This document shows, piece by piece, positions 1 to 7,033 of a DNA stretch of 64,000 nt. A program made the position numbers and the translations under genes. The stretch is from Flavobacterium circumlabens (GTDB lineage Bacteria; Bacteroidota; Bacteroidia; Flavobacteriales; Flavobacteriaceae): contig NZ_SLWA01000002.1 in assembly GCF_004345565.1 (NCBI RefSeq), positions 682,001-746,000 on the forward strand. The letters run 5' to 3'. The notes beneath the pieces are model-generated. The model was not told the DNA's origin, did not search any database, and saw only the letters and a program-made list of their open reading frames with translations. Position 1 is the stretch's first letter; every line of letters begins with the position of its first letter.

Positions 1-153
1 GGATAAGACTACTTTGTTCTGGTTGGCTTTCGGAAAAGCGCCGTTGGTATCAATAAGATAATTCAGGACGATTTTTTCTTCATCCAGTCCAAAACGGTTT
101 TTTAAAAACTGTCCCAGCAATTTATTCGTAAATAGAAGTGACTGATGTATCAT
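1..153 (-). CDS. DUF4255 (Pvc16/Afp16-like) family protein, partial
   Basis: Only the first 51 codons are in the window; the gene runs off the left edge. It starts at the ATG whose complement is 151-153. The visible N-terminus begins MIHQSL, continues with a helix ending LKNRFGLDEEKIVL, and ends with NQNKVVLS. This order (MIH/MIY start, helical stretch, then an NQNKVVxS strand) is how DUF4255 proteins begin. In extracellular contractile injection systems the DUF4255/Pvc16 protein is a tail-terminator or cap component, and in Bacteroidota it is often the first gene of such loci. The rest of the operon would lie to the left. The family call is from remembered sequence pattern and the gene is truncated, so confidence is moderate. 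Confidence 0.6.
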   Translation of the reverse strand, partial: MIHQSLLFTNKLLGQFLKNRFGLDEEKIVLNYLIDTNGAFPKANQNKVVLS

Positions 154-613
154 GGTTAGGTAATTCTAAATTTCGGCTGAACGGACCAAACAAACTGGTA
201 GTCAGATTATACTGGTAAAATTACTGTATAAAGCAGTCCCGATACGATTTTGAGAATGTACTTTTCGTATACATCCTGTAAAATTGTGGGCCTTTTGTAG
301 ACAAAATGTAGACAGGGGCTTTTTTTGCGTGAAAAAGAAAAATTTTATCCGTATGTACCTAACAGAATACGGATCAATGCTCACTACTTATTTTTACCGC
401 AAAGAACGCAAAGATTTTTATCCAGGATGGCCATATAAATCGCAAAGTTCGCAAAGCTAAATCATTCAGAGTTTTGCGAACTTTGCGTTTTATAAGAGCT
501 AAAAGTAGAGGTCCTTGTGTTCTTTGCGGTAATTTTTTTTTCACTTTCCCCACATTTTGGGATTGATACCCGAATTTTTCTGTTTTGAAGACTAAATAAA
601 GGTGCTGTAAACA
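154..613. repeat. Intergenic region with nested inverted repeats
   Basis: No convincing gene is present. It holds an 8-bp inverted repeat ATCCGTAT/ATACGGAT (347-354 and 367-374) and a larger nested palindrome. In the palindrome the outer arms are about 14 bp (TTACCGCAAAGAAC at 395-408, complement at 519-532) and the inner arms 15 bp (CGCAAAGTTCGCAAA at 441-455, complement at 473-487). The CGCAAAGTTCGCAAAG element is a dispersed flavobacterial intergenic palindrome. It lies between two divergently oriented transcripts or downstream of the regulator at 675-1544. Confidence 0.6.
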
Positions 614-646
614 AAAAATTCGATTACGAAAAGTAACCGAATTTTT
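614..646 (-). terminator. Hairpin terminator after the pseudo-receiver regulator
   Basis: A 14-bp stem with one mismatch (AAAAATTCGATTAC at 614-627 and GTAACCGAATTTTT at 633-646) closes a 5-nt loop. Read on the minus strand it is followed by a T run, directly downstream of the stop of the gene at 675-1544. Confidence 0.6.
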
Positions 647-674
647 ATTAGTATAAAGTTGAGGTATTGATACT

Positions 675-1544
675 TTACGAAACCGTTCTTAAGTACGAAA
701 TAATATCCTGCTCTCTTTCAAGCGTCAATTTTTTCTTCAGGCGGTATTTATGAGTCCGCACACTGTCCTGGTTGATTCCCAGAAGACTGGTGATGTCATG
801 GTTACTCATATTCATTTTGATATAACAGCAATATTTTAAGTCTTTCGCACTTAAGGAAGGATGTTTTTTGGCAAGCGTCAATAAAAAATCGGGATTAGAC
901 TGTTCAAAGTAAATCTTAAAATCATCCCAGAGTTTGGTGTCATCCGCAACCGTTTTTATCGAATTCACAATAGACATTAATTCTCTGCGGATGGCATCAT
1001 TTACATTCGGATAAAGGTAGGAAATGCGGGTTTTGACCTTTTGCAGGATTTCAACTTTTTGGTCCAGTTCCATTACATAATGACTCAGTTCCCTGGTAGT
1101 GCTGCTGTTGTTGTTTTGCAGGGCAGCCTCCGCAAAGGAAGCTACTTTATCGCTGTTTGTTTCTGCTTTTTTTAATTGAAAGATCGACTTGATTCTGTAG
1201 ATCAGAAAATCAGTATTGCTGATATGTTTGTAGGGATACGCAAAAATGATACAGTTTTTAGACCAGCAGGTCGACTCACATTCATAGTTTTGCGTCAGGC
1301 ACAAAATGGGCGTATCAATTTTATTGAAGTTGAAATGGCTGTCGTTTATAACGGGCTGGTTCCTCCTGAAACACAAAATAATCAAATCGGGCTGGAAGGA
1401 TTGCACAGTACTGTAAATATCGAGCGCGCGTGAAACAGCAGCGATAGAAAAAGTAAAATCAGCTATTACAGACAGGATGTTCAGTACCTGAGTCAGCACG
1501 CTGGTATCGTCACATCCAATCAATATTGATTTTTTTTCAGGCAT
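675..1544 (-). CDS. LuxR-type transcriptional regulator with degenerate receiver domain
   Basis: About 289 residues from the ATG at 1544; an upstream TTG (1607) would add 21 residues that look non-homologous, so I prefer the ATG. The N-terminal ~120 residues (starting MPEKKSILIGCDD) follow the alternating strand/helix pattern of a response-regulator receiver. At the expected phospho-acceptor position, PDLIIL is followed by Cys instead of Asp, so phosphorylation there is unlikely. A coiled-coil-like linker follows. The C-terminus (SLSAKDLKYCCYIKMNMSNH, then ITSLLGINQDSVRTHKYRLKKK) is a LuxR/GerE-like helix-turn-helix. The gene is divergent in position from, but on the same strand as, the partial DUF4255 gene. 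It may be the local regulator of that injection locus, which is inference from position only. Confidence 0.7.
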   Translation of the reverse strand: MPEKKSILIGCDDTSVLTQVLNILSVIADFTFSIAAVSRALDIYSTVQSFQPDLIILCFRRNQPVINDSHFNFNKIDTPILCLTQNYECESTCWSKNCIIFAYPYKHISNTDFLIYRIKSIFQLKKAETNSDKVASFAEAALQNNNSSTTRELSHYVMELDQKVEILQKVKTRISYLYPNVNDAIRRELMSIVNSIKTVADDTKLWDDFKIYFEQSNPDFLLTLAKKHPSLSAKDLKYCCYIKMNMSNHDITSLLGINQDSVRTHKYRLKKKLTLEREQDIISYLRTVS

Positions 1545-1797
1545 TCCGGTGGTTGATTTTTTGGTTTTTGGCAGGGTTGTTAAAAGTACTGCTTTAGTGC
1601 AGTTCAACAGAAAAAGATGTCACAGGATGGGTTTTTATTGTCATGAGATTGTTTTTTTTTTAAGGCGTTGCTATCTTTTAAACAGTAAGTCTTATATTTC
1701 AAATAATAAAATGGATGTACTAATTAGATAGTATAGCATTCCTATCACTACTGTTTTTACCCTTAATTCTGCCAGTTTGACATTAAATTTTCGTTAC

Positions 1798-1850
1798 GTC
1801 ATTCCTCCGTCACGTTGCCGTCACTCCTCCGTCACCGCTCCGTCACTCCT
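1798..1850 (+). repeat. 11-bp tandem repeat (GTCACTCCTCC), about five copies
   Basis: Five head-to-tail units starting with GTCA: GTCATTCCTCC, GTCACGTTGCC, GTCACTCCTCC, GTCACCGCTCC and GTCACTCCT. They lie in the non-coding stretch between the regulator and the REP/RAYT element. Some units differ at two or three positions. The spacing is too short and too regular for CRISPR. Function unknown. Confidence 0.75.
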
Positions 1851-2056
1851 ATATCTGAACTTTATTGGAGATTTTTGGTTTTTTTGCTCTTTTTCGGTCA
1901 CCTTGTCAGGGAAATCTGAGCTTTTAATCGTAATTATAGTCCCTGCTGAAAGAGGTGTTTTTATATACTTTCAGTACAGCTCTGATTTGGGGCTACTAAT
2001 CCGTATTGTTGCGCTGCCTTTTTTACCAAGGTTTAATCGTAGAAAGTGCTACACCG

Positions 2057-2362
2057 GCTGGCGCGAGCGTCCCGCTCGTGAACGCAATCATAATAAAACA
2101 GAAACCTCGCCATTCGGCGAGGTTTCTGTTTTATTATAGTTAATGGTTCAGAGTTAGTGATGAGATTTTATATTTTCCTTGCTAGCGCGGACGTCTCCCC
2201 ATGCTGGCGCGAGCGTCCCGCTCGTGAACGCAAGCAAAATAAAACACAACAGAAACCTCGCCATTCGGCGAGGTTTCTGTTTTATTATAGGTAATGGTTC
2301 AGAGTTAGTGATGAGATTTTATATTTTCCCTGCTAGCGCGGACGTCTCGCTCGTGAGTGTAA
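2057..2362 (+). repeat. REP-type repeat doublet upstream of the RAYT gene
   Basis: Two tandem units of about 146-150 bp (from 2057 and from 2203). Each starts with a 31-bp REP-like element (GCTGGCGCGAGCGTCCCGC...), followed by a strong hairpin (arms ACAGAAACCTCGCC and complement, loop ATTC; stems near 2092-2135 and 2248-2281). Each then has a shared 60-bp stretch and another REP-like element starting GCTAGCGCGGACGTCT (2181 and 2332). The GAGCG..CGCTC core forms the REP hairpin. The same element occurs inverted at 3011-3041, on the other side of the transposase gene. Confidence 0.8.
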
Positions 2363-2455
2363 TTAAATCAATAGACGCAACACTTTTTCTCTGGTAGAGC
2401 AACGTCGTTGCTTGTAAATAAAAAGTATTTCTTACATTGGCTTCAAAATGTTGTA

Positions 2456-3004
2456 ATGAGTAGAAAATATAAATTTGGTGACAATAGTGGAGCTTATTTT
2501 ATCAGTTTTGCCACAGTTTATTGGATCGATGTATTTACAAGAGAAGAATATTTTGGAAATATTGTTGAATCTTTAGATTATTGTCGAAAAAATAAAGGAA
2601 TGGAAATTTACGGATATTGTATTATGCCAAGTCATGTCCATTTAATTTTTAGGTCAGAAAATAAAGATCCTTCAGGACTAATTAGAGACTTTAAAGGATT
2701 TACGTCAAGAAAAATGATCAAGTCCATAGAAAACAATCCACAAGAAAGCAGAAAAGAATGGATGTTATGGATGTTTGAGCGAGCAGGAAAGAAAAATAGC
2801 AATGTGAAATTCAGACAATTTTGGCAACAAAATAACAAACCAATCGAGATTTGGTCCTTGAAAGTTTTTGAACAAAAGTTAAACTATATACATAATAACC
2901 CACTAGATGCAGGTTTTGTTACCGATCCAGTAGATTGGAAATATAGTTCAGCAAGAAACTATAGCGATAATGACCAAACTATTTTAGAAATTGACATAAA
3001 TTGA
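2456..3004 (+). CDS. REP-associated tyrosine transposase (RAYT, Y1/HUH superfamily)
   Basis: The 182-residue protein (MSRKYKF start at 2456; an upstream in-frame start at 2408 adds a non-conserved leader) is a single-domain Y1 transposase. It shows the HUH metal-binding motif in the segment YCIMPSHVHLIF (two His around one residue) and a later helix KLNYIHNNP, whose Tyr is the expected nucleophile that makes the 5'-phosphotyrosine bond. The C-terminus KYSSARNY is also typical of the family. RAYTs are single-copy, domesticated relatives of IS200/IS605 transposases that act on REP/BIME elements. Here REP units lie immediately on both sides, direct on the left and inverted on the right, which supports the assignment directly. 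No IS ends or target duplications were seen. Confidence 0.9.
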   Translation: MSRKYKFGDNSGAYFISFATVYWIDVFTREEYFGNIVESLDYCRKNKGMEIYGYCIMPSHVHLIFRSENKDPSGLIRDFKGFTSRKMIKSIENNPQESRKEWMLWMFERAGKKNSNVKFRQFWQQNNKPIEIWSLKVFEQKLNYIHNNPLDAGFVTDPVDWKYSSARNYSDNDQTILEIDIN

Positions 3005-3010
3005 TATTGA

Positions 3011-3041
3011 TTGCGTTCACGAGCGAGACGCTCGCGCTAGC
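3011..3041 (-). repeat. Inverted REP element on the right side of the RAYT gene
   Basis: TTGCGTTCACGAGCGAGACG followed by CTCGCGCTAGC is the reverse complement, with a few differences, of the REP elements at 2057, 2203 and 2332. It starts seven bases after the RAYT stop, making a REP-RAYT-REP arrangement. Confidence 0.8.
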
Positions 3042-3066
3042 GGGGGAACTCAAAGATATAAATGCC

Positions 3067-3122
3067 CCCGCTCCCCGAAGTGTTCTCATGAAACGCTGTG
3101 CGAAAGTCTCCCGACTTCGCAC
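3067..3122 (+). repeat. Copy 1 of the RHS-junction repeat
   Basis: The sequence CCCGCTCCCCGAAGTGTTCT, then CATGAAACGCTGTGCGAAAG, TCTCCCGACTTCGCAC is an imperfect copy of the element found at 3556-3612 and, inverted, at 3799-3849 and 3881-3910. Its 3' half is itself a hairpin (GTGCGAAAGTC...GACTTCGCAC). Confidence 0.7.
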
Positions 3123-3157
3123 CCGCAACGATAATCCAAAAAGAGAATAAAAAAAGT

Positions 3158-3181
3158 AAAACCTCGCCCAATGGCGAGGTT
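3158..3181 (+). terminator. Rho-independent-like hairpin after RAYT region
   Basis: Stem AAACCTCGCC (3158-3167), loop CAAT, complement GGCGAGGTTT (3172-3181), then a run of T. The stem core CCTCGCC is the same as in the hairpins within the left REP units. Confidence 0.7.
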
Positions 3182-3228
3182 TTTTATGTTTTTAGCATAT
3201 GTAAAAACCCCAAAGAGAGCTGCGTTTT

Positions 3229-3296
3229 TTTTGGAAGAATGCCAAATTTATAGTCCAACTGAAAAAGAATATTCCTGGCATTCTTCCAAAAAAAAT
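3229..3296. repeat. Inverted repeat TTTTTGGAAGAATGCCA
   Basis: TTTTTTGGAAGAATGCCA (ending 3244) is repeated in reverse complement from 3276 (TGGCATTCTTCCAAAAAAA), an arm of at least 16 bp with about 31 bp between. It lies just upstream of the RHS fragment and could be a cassette boundary or a hairpin. No gene is associated. Confidence 0.6.
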
Positions 3297-3356
3297 GCTT
3301 AGCCTTGTGGCGATTGAACCAATAAAAAATAAATCCCTGCTCTTATAATAGGAAGA

Positions 3357-3555
3357 ACAGTTTTAACCAACGTAAAAGGGCTGGTAACCGGGACCTGGAC
3401 AAGGGTTCTAAGCACCCCTTCATCCCTTGCGGGAGAAACAACCACTACCTTTTATGATAAAATTAAAACCATTGCAACAAGCACTTATACAAAAAAACAT
3501 TTAGGAGGCATAAGCCATACGGATCATGAAATTGATTTTACAGGAAAAACGTTAA
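3357..3555 (+). pseudogene. Fragment of an RHS/YD-repeat (DUF6443-type) protein
   Basis: One frame reads TVLTNVKGLVTGTWTRVLST, then GETTTTFYDKIKTIATSTYT and KKHLGGISHTDHEIDFTGKT. This resembles the part of Bacteroidota RHS-repeat proteins that reads LPTGxWTRVL...ETTYTFYDxKARPIRTYT...NYLGGYTxTDxxLDFxGK. The segment lacks a start, has an upstream in-frame stop (3330-3332), and runs out into a repeat and a TGA at 3600-3602. It is therefore debris of a large gene. Its presence fits the neighbouring SUKH immunity-like gene: RHS toxins and SUKH proteins commonly occur together. The family assignment is by pattern only. Confidence 0.6.
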
Positions 3556-3910
3556 CCCGCTCCCCGAAGTCTTCTTATGAAAAGCTGCGCAAATGTCTCT
3601 GACTTTGCGCAGTTTTTTTGTTCCTTAGAAATTATAAACCTGATAAAAGTCTCCCGACTTTTTTGGAATCAGTCTTAAAACAATGTCTTATAAAATATTA
3701 TTTAAGCTGAAATTGCAATCTGTTTTTAATTTATATTTGGATGAAAGTTGGAGATTTTATGGTGTTTTGTTTTTAAATTGCACATTCTTAAATTGCACAA
3801 AGTCAGAGACATTTGCGCAGCGTTTATCAAGACTTCAGGGAGCAGGCGGTTTTCGCTTTTTTGACAGGATTTGTTTAAACGCGCAAAGTCAGAGACATTT
3901 GTGCAGCGGG
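3556..3910. repeat. Three further copies of the RHS-junction repeat (one direct, two inverted)
   Basis: Copy 2 (3556-3612, plus) starts CCCGCTCCCCGAAGTCTTCT and ends in a hairpin CTGCGCAAA...TTTGCGCAG. Copy 3 (3799-3849) is its near-exact reverse complement (AAAGTCAGAGACATTTGCGC onwards). Copy 4 (3881-3910) is a shorter inverted copy (GCAAAGTCAGAGACATTTGT). The element sits exactly at the edge of the RHS fragment and just before the SUKH gene, as expected for recombination between homologous cassette edges. No gene between 3613 and 3940 is convincing. Confidence 0.7.
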
Positions 3911-3940
3911 TTAATGCGAAATATTAAAAAATAAAATAAA

Positions 3941-4306
3941 ATGAAAAATATAGATAAAAATGCAGCGCCTAGTTCTGAAGAAATAGAAATCTTTTTGAAA
4001 CAAGTAGATTTTATTTTGCCTGATGGATTTATAAGTTTTTTTAAGGAAACAAATGGAGCTGATATTAGTACTGATGAAAATTATATTCTACTATGGGCAT
4101 TAACTGATATGATGGATATGAATAAGGATTATAAAGTACAAGACTATGCACCAGAGTTTTTTATTTTTGGTTCTGATGGAGGTAATACTGCTCTTGCAAT
4201 AGAAAAAATTACGGGAGATATTTACGAAATGCCATTTATTGGTATGTCAAACGATGCAGCTATTTTTAAAAATAATAGCTTTAAAGAGTTTATTGAGGAT
4301 ATATAG
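3941..4306 (+). CDS. SMI1/KNR4 (SUKH) family protein, putative orphan immunity protein
   Basis: A 121-residue protein with the SUKH order of features. An N-terminal helix is followed by LPDGFISFFKETNGAD (the LPxxFxxFxxxxNG motif). An Ile/Leu-rich strand with a Trp (YILLWAL) comes next, then the hallmark YAPEFFIFGSDGGNTALAIE and the strand pair ending MPFIGMSNDAAIF, and a final SFKEFI helix. SUKH proteins neutralise many polymorphic and contact-dependent toxins by direct binding. Here no cognate toxin gene is intact: only an RHS fragment lies upstream. This looks like an orphan immunity gene left by cassette shuffling. A nearby repeat element begins less than 60 bp upstream. Confidence 0.8.
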   Translation: MKNIDKNAAPSSEEIEIFLKQVDFILPDGFISFFKETNGADISTDENYILLWALTDMMDMNKDYKVQDYAPEFFIFGSDGGNTALAIEKITGDIYEMPFIGMSNDAAIFKNNSFKEFIEDI

Positions 4307-4329
4307 AAATAAGTAAAACTTAATTAAAG

Positions 4330-4716
4330 ATGAAGTTAAATTACTGTGGAATATTAAAAACGAATAAAAAAGTAGCTTTAAATGTTGCAATAATTTTATT
4401 TGTAGCTTTTCTGTTTATCAGGTCTTTTTTTATAGAAACAGACCAAAAAGTATTTGAAGGAGGATTAAAAAACATTCAAGAAGAGCAGTTTCAAGGTATA
4501 GTTGCCGATAAAAAATTTGAAAAATTTAATCATAACGCCTCAGTTATCTATTTAAAGAATACTACTAAAGTTGCTATTTTTGGAGAATTTTGGTCAAAGA
4601 TTATGATTGGAGATTCTTTGGAGAAGAAAAGGGGAGAAACAATTATTACCGTTTATAGAAATAATGAAAAGTTTATATTAGACAATAAAGAAATTCTTGA
4701 TAGATTTAAAAAATGA
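4330..4716 (+). CDS. Small membrane-anchored protein, unknown
   Basis: 128 residues with a single N-terminal transmembrane helix (about residues 17-35, VALNVAIILFVAFLFIRSFF), so it is probably anchored in the inner membrane with a soluble C-terminal domain outside. The soluble part is mixed alpha/beta, with IYLKNTTKVAIFGEFWSKI and a basic KKRGET stretch. It lies 23 bp after the SUKH gene on the same strand and probably shares its transcript. Position suggests a second immunity-like or cassette gene. I do not recognise the family. Confidence 0.6.
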   Translation: MKLNYCGILKTNKKVALNVAIILFVAFLFIRSFFIETDQKVFEGGLKNIQEEQFQGIVADKKFEKFNHNASVIYLKNTTKVAIFGEFWSKIMIGDSLEKKRGETIITVYRNNEKFILDNKEILDRFKK

Positions 4717-4782
4717 ATGATAATAGGATTTCTGTCTCCTCCTAAAATAAATTAACAGAAATACAGTAGTTTCCTGTCTCAA

Positions 4783-6165
4783 CTACTCAATCCAACCATT
4801 TCTATTAAAAAAAACTTTACGCGGATATTTCTTGGCATAACTGTCAATGAGCTGCATGATGTATTGATTGCTGACGTAAGGCGTAACGAAATCTTTTATT
4901 TGGGAAGGTTCTGTAATCGCAACATCTGAAGTGATGTATCCCATACCATAAAAATGACCTTTTTCGACCCAGATACAACTGCGTTCCTCAGCAGATCTGC
5001 CTTTATCGATAATGGCGAAAGTCGATCGGCTGTTTCGGAAAAAGTCTATTGCAGTTTCAATTTTCGAATTGTGAGACGCTGCATCCGGTAACTCCGATAG
5101 ATCTTTGGCCGGCATAAATTCTCCGAGCTCGGGCTTTGAATATTTACAGAATCGATAGTCAATATCGAATTGTTCGGAGAGGGAGCGCAACAGGTTGATG
5201 GCAGCAAATTCACTATTGAAGACTTCAATGCTGTCCTGAAATTTACCCATTTTTCCTATTGCCAGATACCGATAGCCGTTACGGGCTTCATACTGATAAA
5301 GGCCATATTTTGCTTCAAAGCGTTTTAGGGCCCTGTTGTAGGCAGGCCAGAGCTTTTTGATTTCGGTACATTCCAAAAGCAGTGCCATCAGTTCGGTGGC
5401 GCAGACCTCAAAGGAAATACTGTGAATGTCCCGCAGGAAGTTTTGCCTTTGCGGATTGATATTATGACCGCTGAAATGAGAACCAACCCGTTTTTTGATG
5501 TTAATGGCTTTTCCGACGTAAATTACTTTTTTGAGCTGATTGTAGAAGTAATACACGCCTGGTTTTTCCGGTAACTGTTCAAAATCCTGTGGCGGCAGGT
5601 TAGGAGGCAAACGCTGGTCCTGTGCCGTGTTCTTAATCATTTTTGAAATGACGCCTTCAGTATCCCATTCCAATAGCCGTTCCAATAAGATTACTGTTGC
5701 GTCTGCATCTCCACCGGCGCGGTGTCTGTCTTTTACGGGTATATCCAGAGCATTACAAAGATTACCCAGGCTGTACGAACCCAGACCCGGTTTGATCTTT
5801 CTGGCAGCACGAACGGTACAAAGTTTTCGGGCAGTCCACTTTAGGCCTGCTTTTTCGATCTCATGACGCACAAAGGAATAATCGAAGTTGACGTTATGGG
5901 CAACGAAGATTCGATCGGTCAGCATCTCCAGCACTTTTTCGGCAATATCATCGAAGATCGGGGCATGCTGCACCATTTCATTGTTAATTCCGGTTAAGGC
6001 AAAAATGGGAAGCGGGATCTCCTTTTGTGGATTTACGAGTGTTTCAAATCGGTCAATTACCTTGGTTCCGTCGTGAATAATAATGGCAATTTCCGTAATC
6101 CGGCTGCCACTGGCATTACCGCCGGTGGTTTCGATATCTACTATGGCATATTGCATTTTTTTCAT
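4783..6165 (-). CDS. DnaQ-like exonuclease fused to a GIY-YIG (UvrC/Cho-type) nuclease
   Basis: 460 residues with two nuclease domains. Residues ~5-165 form a DEDDh 3'-5' exonuclease like the Pol III epsilon subunit: Asp10 and Glu12 in VDIETTGG, Asp95 in HNVNFDYSF, and His148/Asp153 in HRAGGDADAT. Residues ~200-275 form a GIY-YIG endonuclease: KPGVYYFY, VIYVGKA, Arg226 and Glu265 in LLLECTEIKK. This is the architecture of UvrC N-terminal/Cho nucleases. The remaining ~185 residues are not recognised. The combination suggests a repair nuclease that nicks and then trims damaged DNA, as proposed for similar DnaQ-UvrC-like fusions. All catalytic residues of both domains appear intact. It is transcribed alone; M1 and M4 are both possible starts. 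Confidence 0.88.
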   Translation of the reverse strand: MKKMQYAIVDIETTGGNASGSRITEIAIIIHDGTKVIDRFETLVNPQKEIPLPIFALTGINNEMVQHAPIFDDIAEKVLEMLTDRIFVAHNVNFDYSFVRHEIEKAGLKWTARKLCTVRAARKIKPGLGSYSLGNLCNALDIPVKDRHRAGGDADATVILLERLLEWDTEGVISKMIKNTAQDQRLPPNLPPQDFEQLPEKPGVYYFYNQLKKVIYVGKAINIKKRVGSHFSGHNINPQRQNFLRDIHSISFEVCATELMALLLECTEIKKLWPAYNRALKRFEAKYGLYQYEARNGYRYLAIGKMGKFQDSIEVFNSEFAAINLLRSLSEQFDIDYRFCKYSKPELGEFMPAKDLSELPDAASHNSKIETAIDFFRNSRSTFAIIDKGRSAEERSCIWVEKGHFYGMGYITSDVAITEPSQIKDFVTPYVSNQYIMQLIDSYAKKYPRKVFFNRNGWIE

Positions 6166-6327
6166 CGGGAACTAAAATAGAAATAGGTTCATCGGTTGAT
6201 TTTCCTTTGATTCTTAAGAAGTTGAAAATCGTATTGACAAAAATAGCACAGATTGTAGTAGTGTGTAGTGGAAGTCTTGTTCTAAATTGTAACAAAAATT
6301 ATAATTGAAATTTCGGAACTTACTGTT

Positions 6328-7032
6328 TTAATCCTGCTCAAACGATTTTAAGCTGCCGTCGTCATTAAATTGTATGGAGTATTTCTCACGGCTTCCATTG
6401 ATGGTTATGGGATACCATCTTATCTGATTGTTCCAGATGGTGAGGTAAGTACTCGACAGGGGTTGGGCTCCTTCAATTTCCTGCGCTTTTTTATTGTAAA
6501 TATCGGTTAGTTTCGCTGCATTCACGAAACTGGTTTTGTTTAAAGAAACCAAACGTCCTTTCACATCATCATGCACGGATAACTGAACAGGTTTGGGTTC
6601 AGACCATTTGTTGTCCCGAAATTCGTAGGCATCAACATATTTTGGATTCTCCGGATGCTGGAGCATCACGTTGATGGTACCGTCATTATAAAAATATAAA
6701 GTGGAATAAATAAAAATTTCCTTCCCGGCATATTGCGGCAATTTTCGCAATGCTGCTTCTGCATTTTTTAAGGCATTGGTGTCTGTTAGAAAATCGATTT
6801 CCCTGCCTTGAAGATGGTGTTGCCGCAGCACTGTAGTATGTTTTTCGAGTACGGTATTTATGATCTGCTGAACATCAGGCTGTGTGTTTTTCAACGGTTC
6901 AGGATTCGGTTTTTCTGCTTCTTTATGAACCAGTGTATCCTTCGTATGGAATGTTTCATCGATACTTTTTGATACCTGTTCGCAGCTTACCAACAGCAAA
7001 CCGGAAATCAGTAGAATAATTATTTTTTTCAT
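6328..7032 (-). CDS. Putative lipoprotein, unknown function
   Basis: 234 residues from the ATG at 7032 (three codons downstream of a TTG). The N-terminus MKKIIILLISGLLLVSCEQ is a clear lipoprotein signal with LVSC lipobox, so Cys17 would be lipidated. The mature part is hydrophilic with a Pro-rich linker (KPNPEPLKNTQPD) followed by a mixed alpha/beta domain containing several WYPI and TIWNN-type strands. It begins one base after the stop of the membrane protein gene at 7034-8020, so the two are almost certainly cotranscribed and may act together in the envelope. I do not recognise the family. Confidence 0.7.
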   Translation of the reverse strand: MKKIIILLISGLLLVSCEQVSKSIDETFHTKDTLVHKEAEKPNPEPLKNTQPDVQQIINTVLEKHTTVLRQHHLQGREIDFLTDTNALKNAEAALRKLPQYAGKEIFIYSTLYFYNDGTINVMLQHPENPKYVDAYEFRDNKWSEPKPVQLSVHDDVKGRLVSLNKTSFVNAAKLTDIYNKKAQEIEGAQPLSSTYLTIWNNQIRWYPITINGSREKYSIQFNDDGSLKSFEQD

Positions 7033-7033
7033 T

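Noticed and set aside
1798..1850. Possible CRISPR array
   Set aside because: Units are 11 bp, adjoining without spacers, and there are no cas genes.
1777..2139. 120-codon ORF on the plus strand
   Set aside because: It runs through the 11-bp tandem repeat and the REP/hairpin unit; composition is that of non-coding repeats and no domain is recognisable.
3683..3934. 83-codon ORF between repeat copies
   Set aside because: It includes the inverted junction repeats and shows no conserved pattern; it appears by chance.
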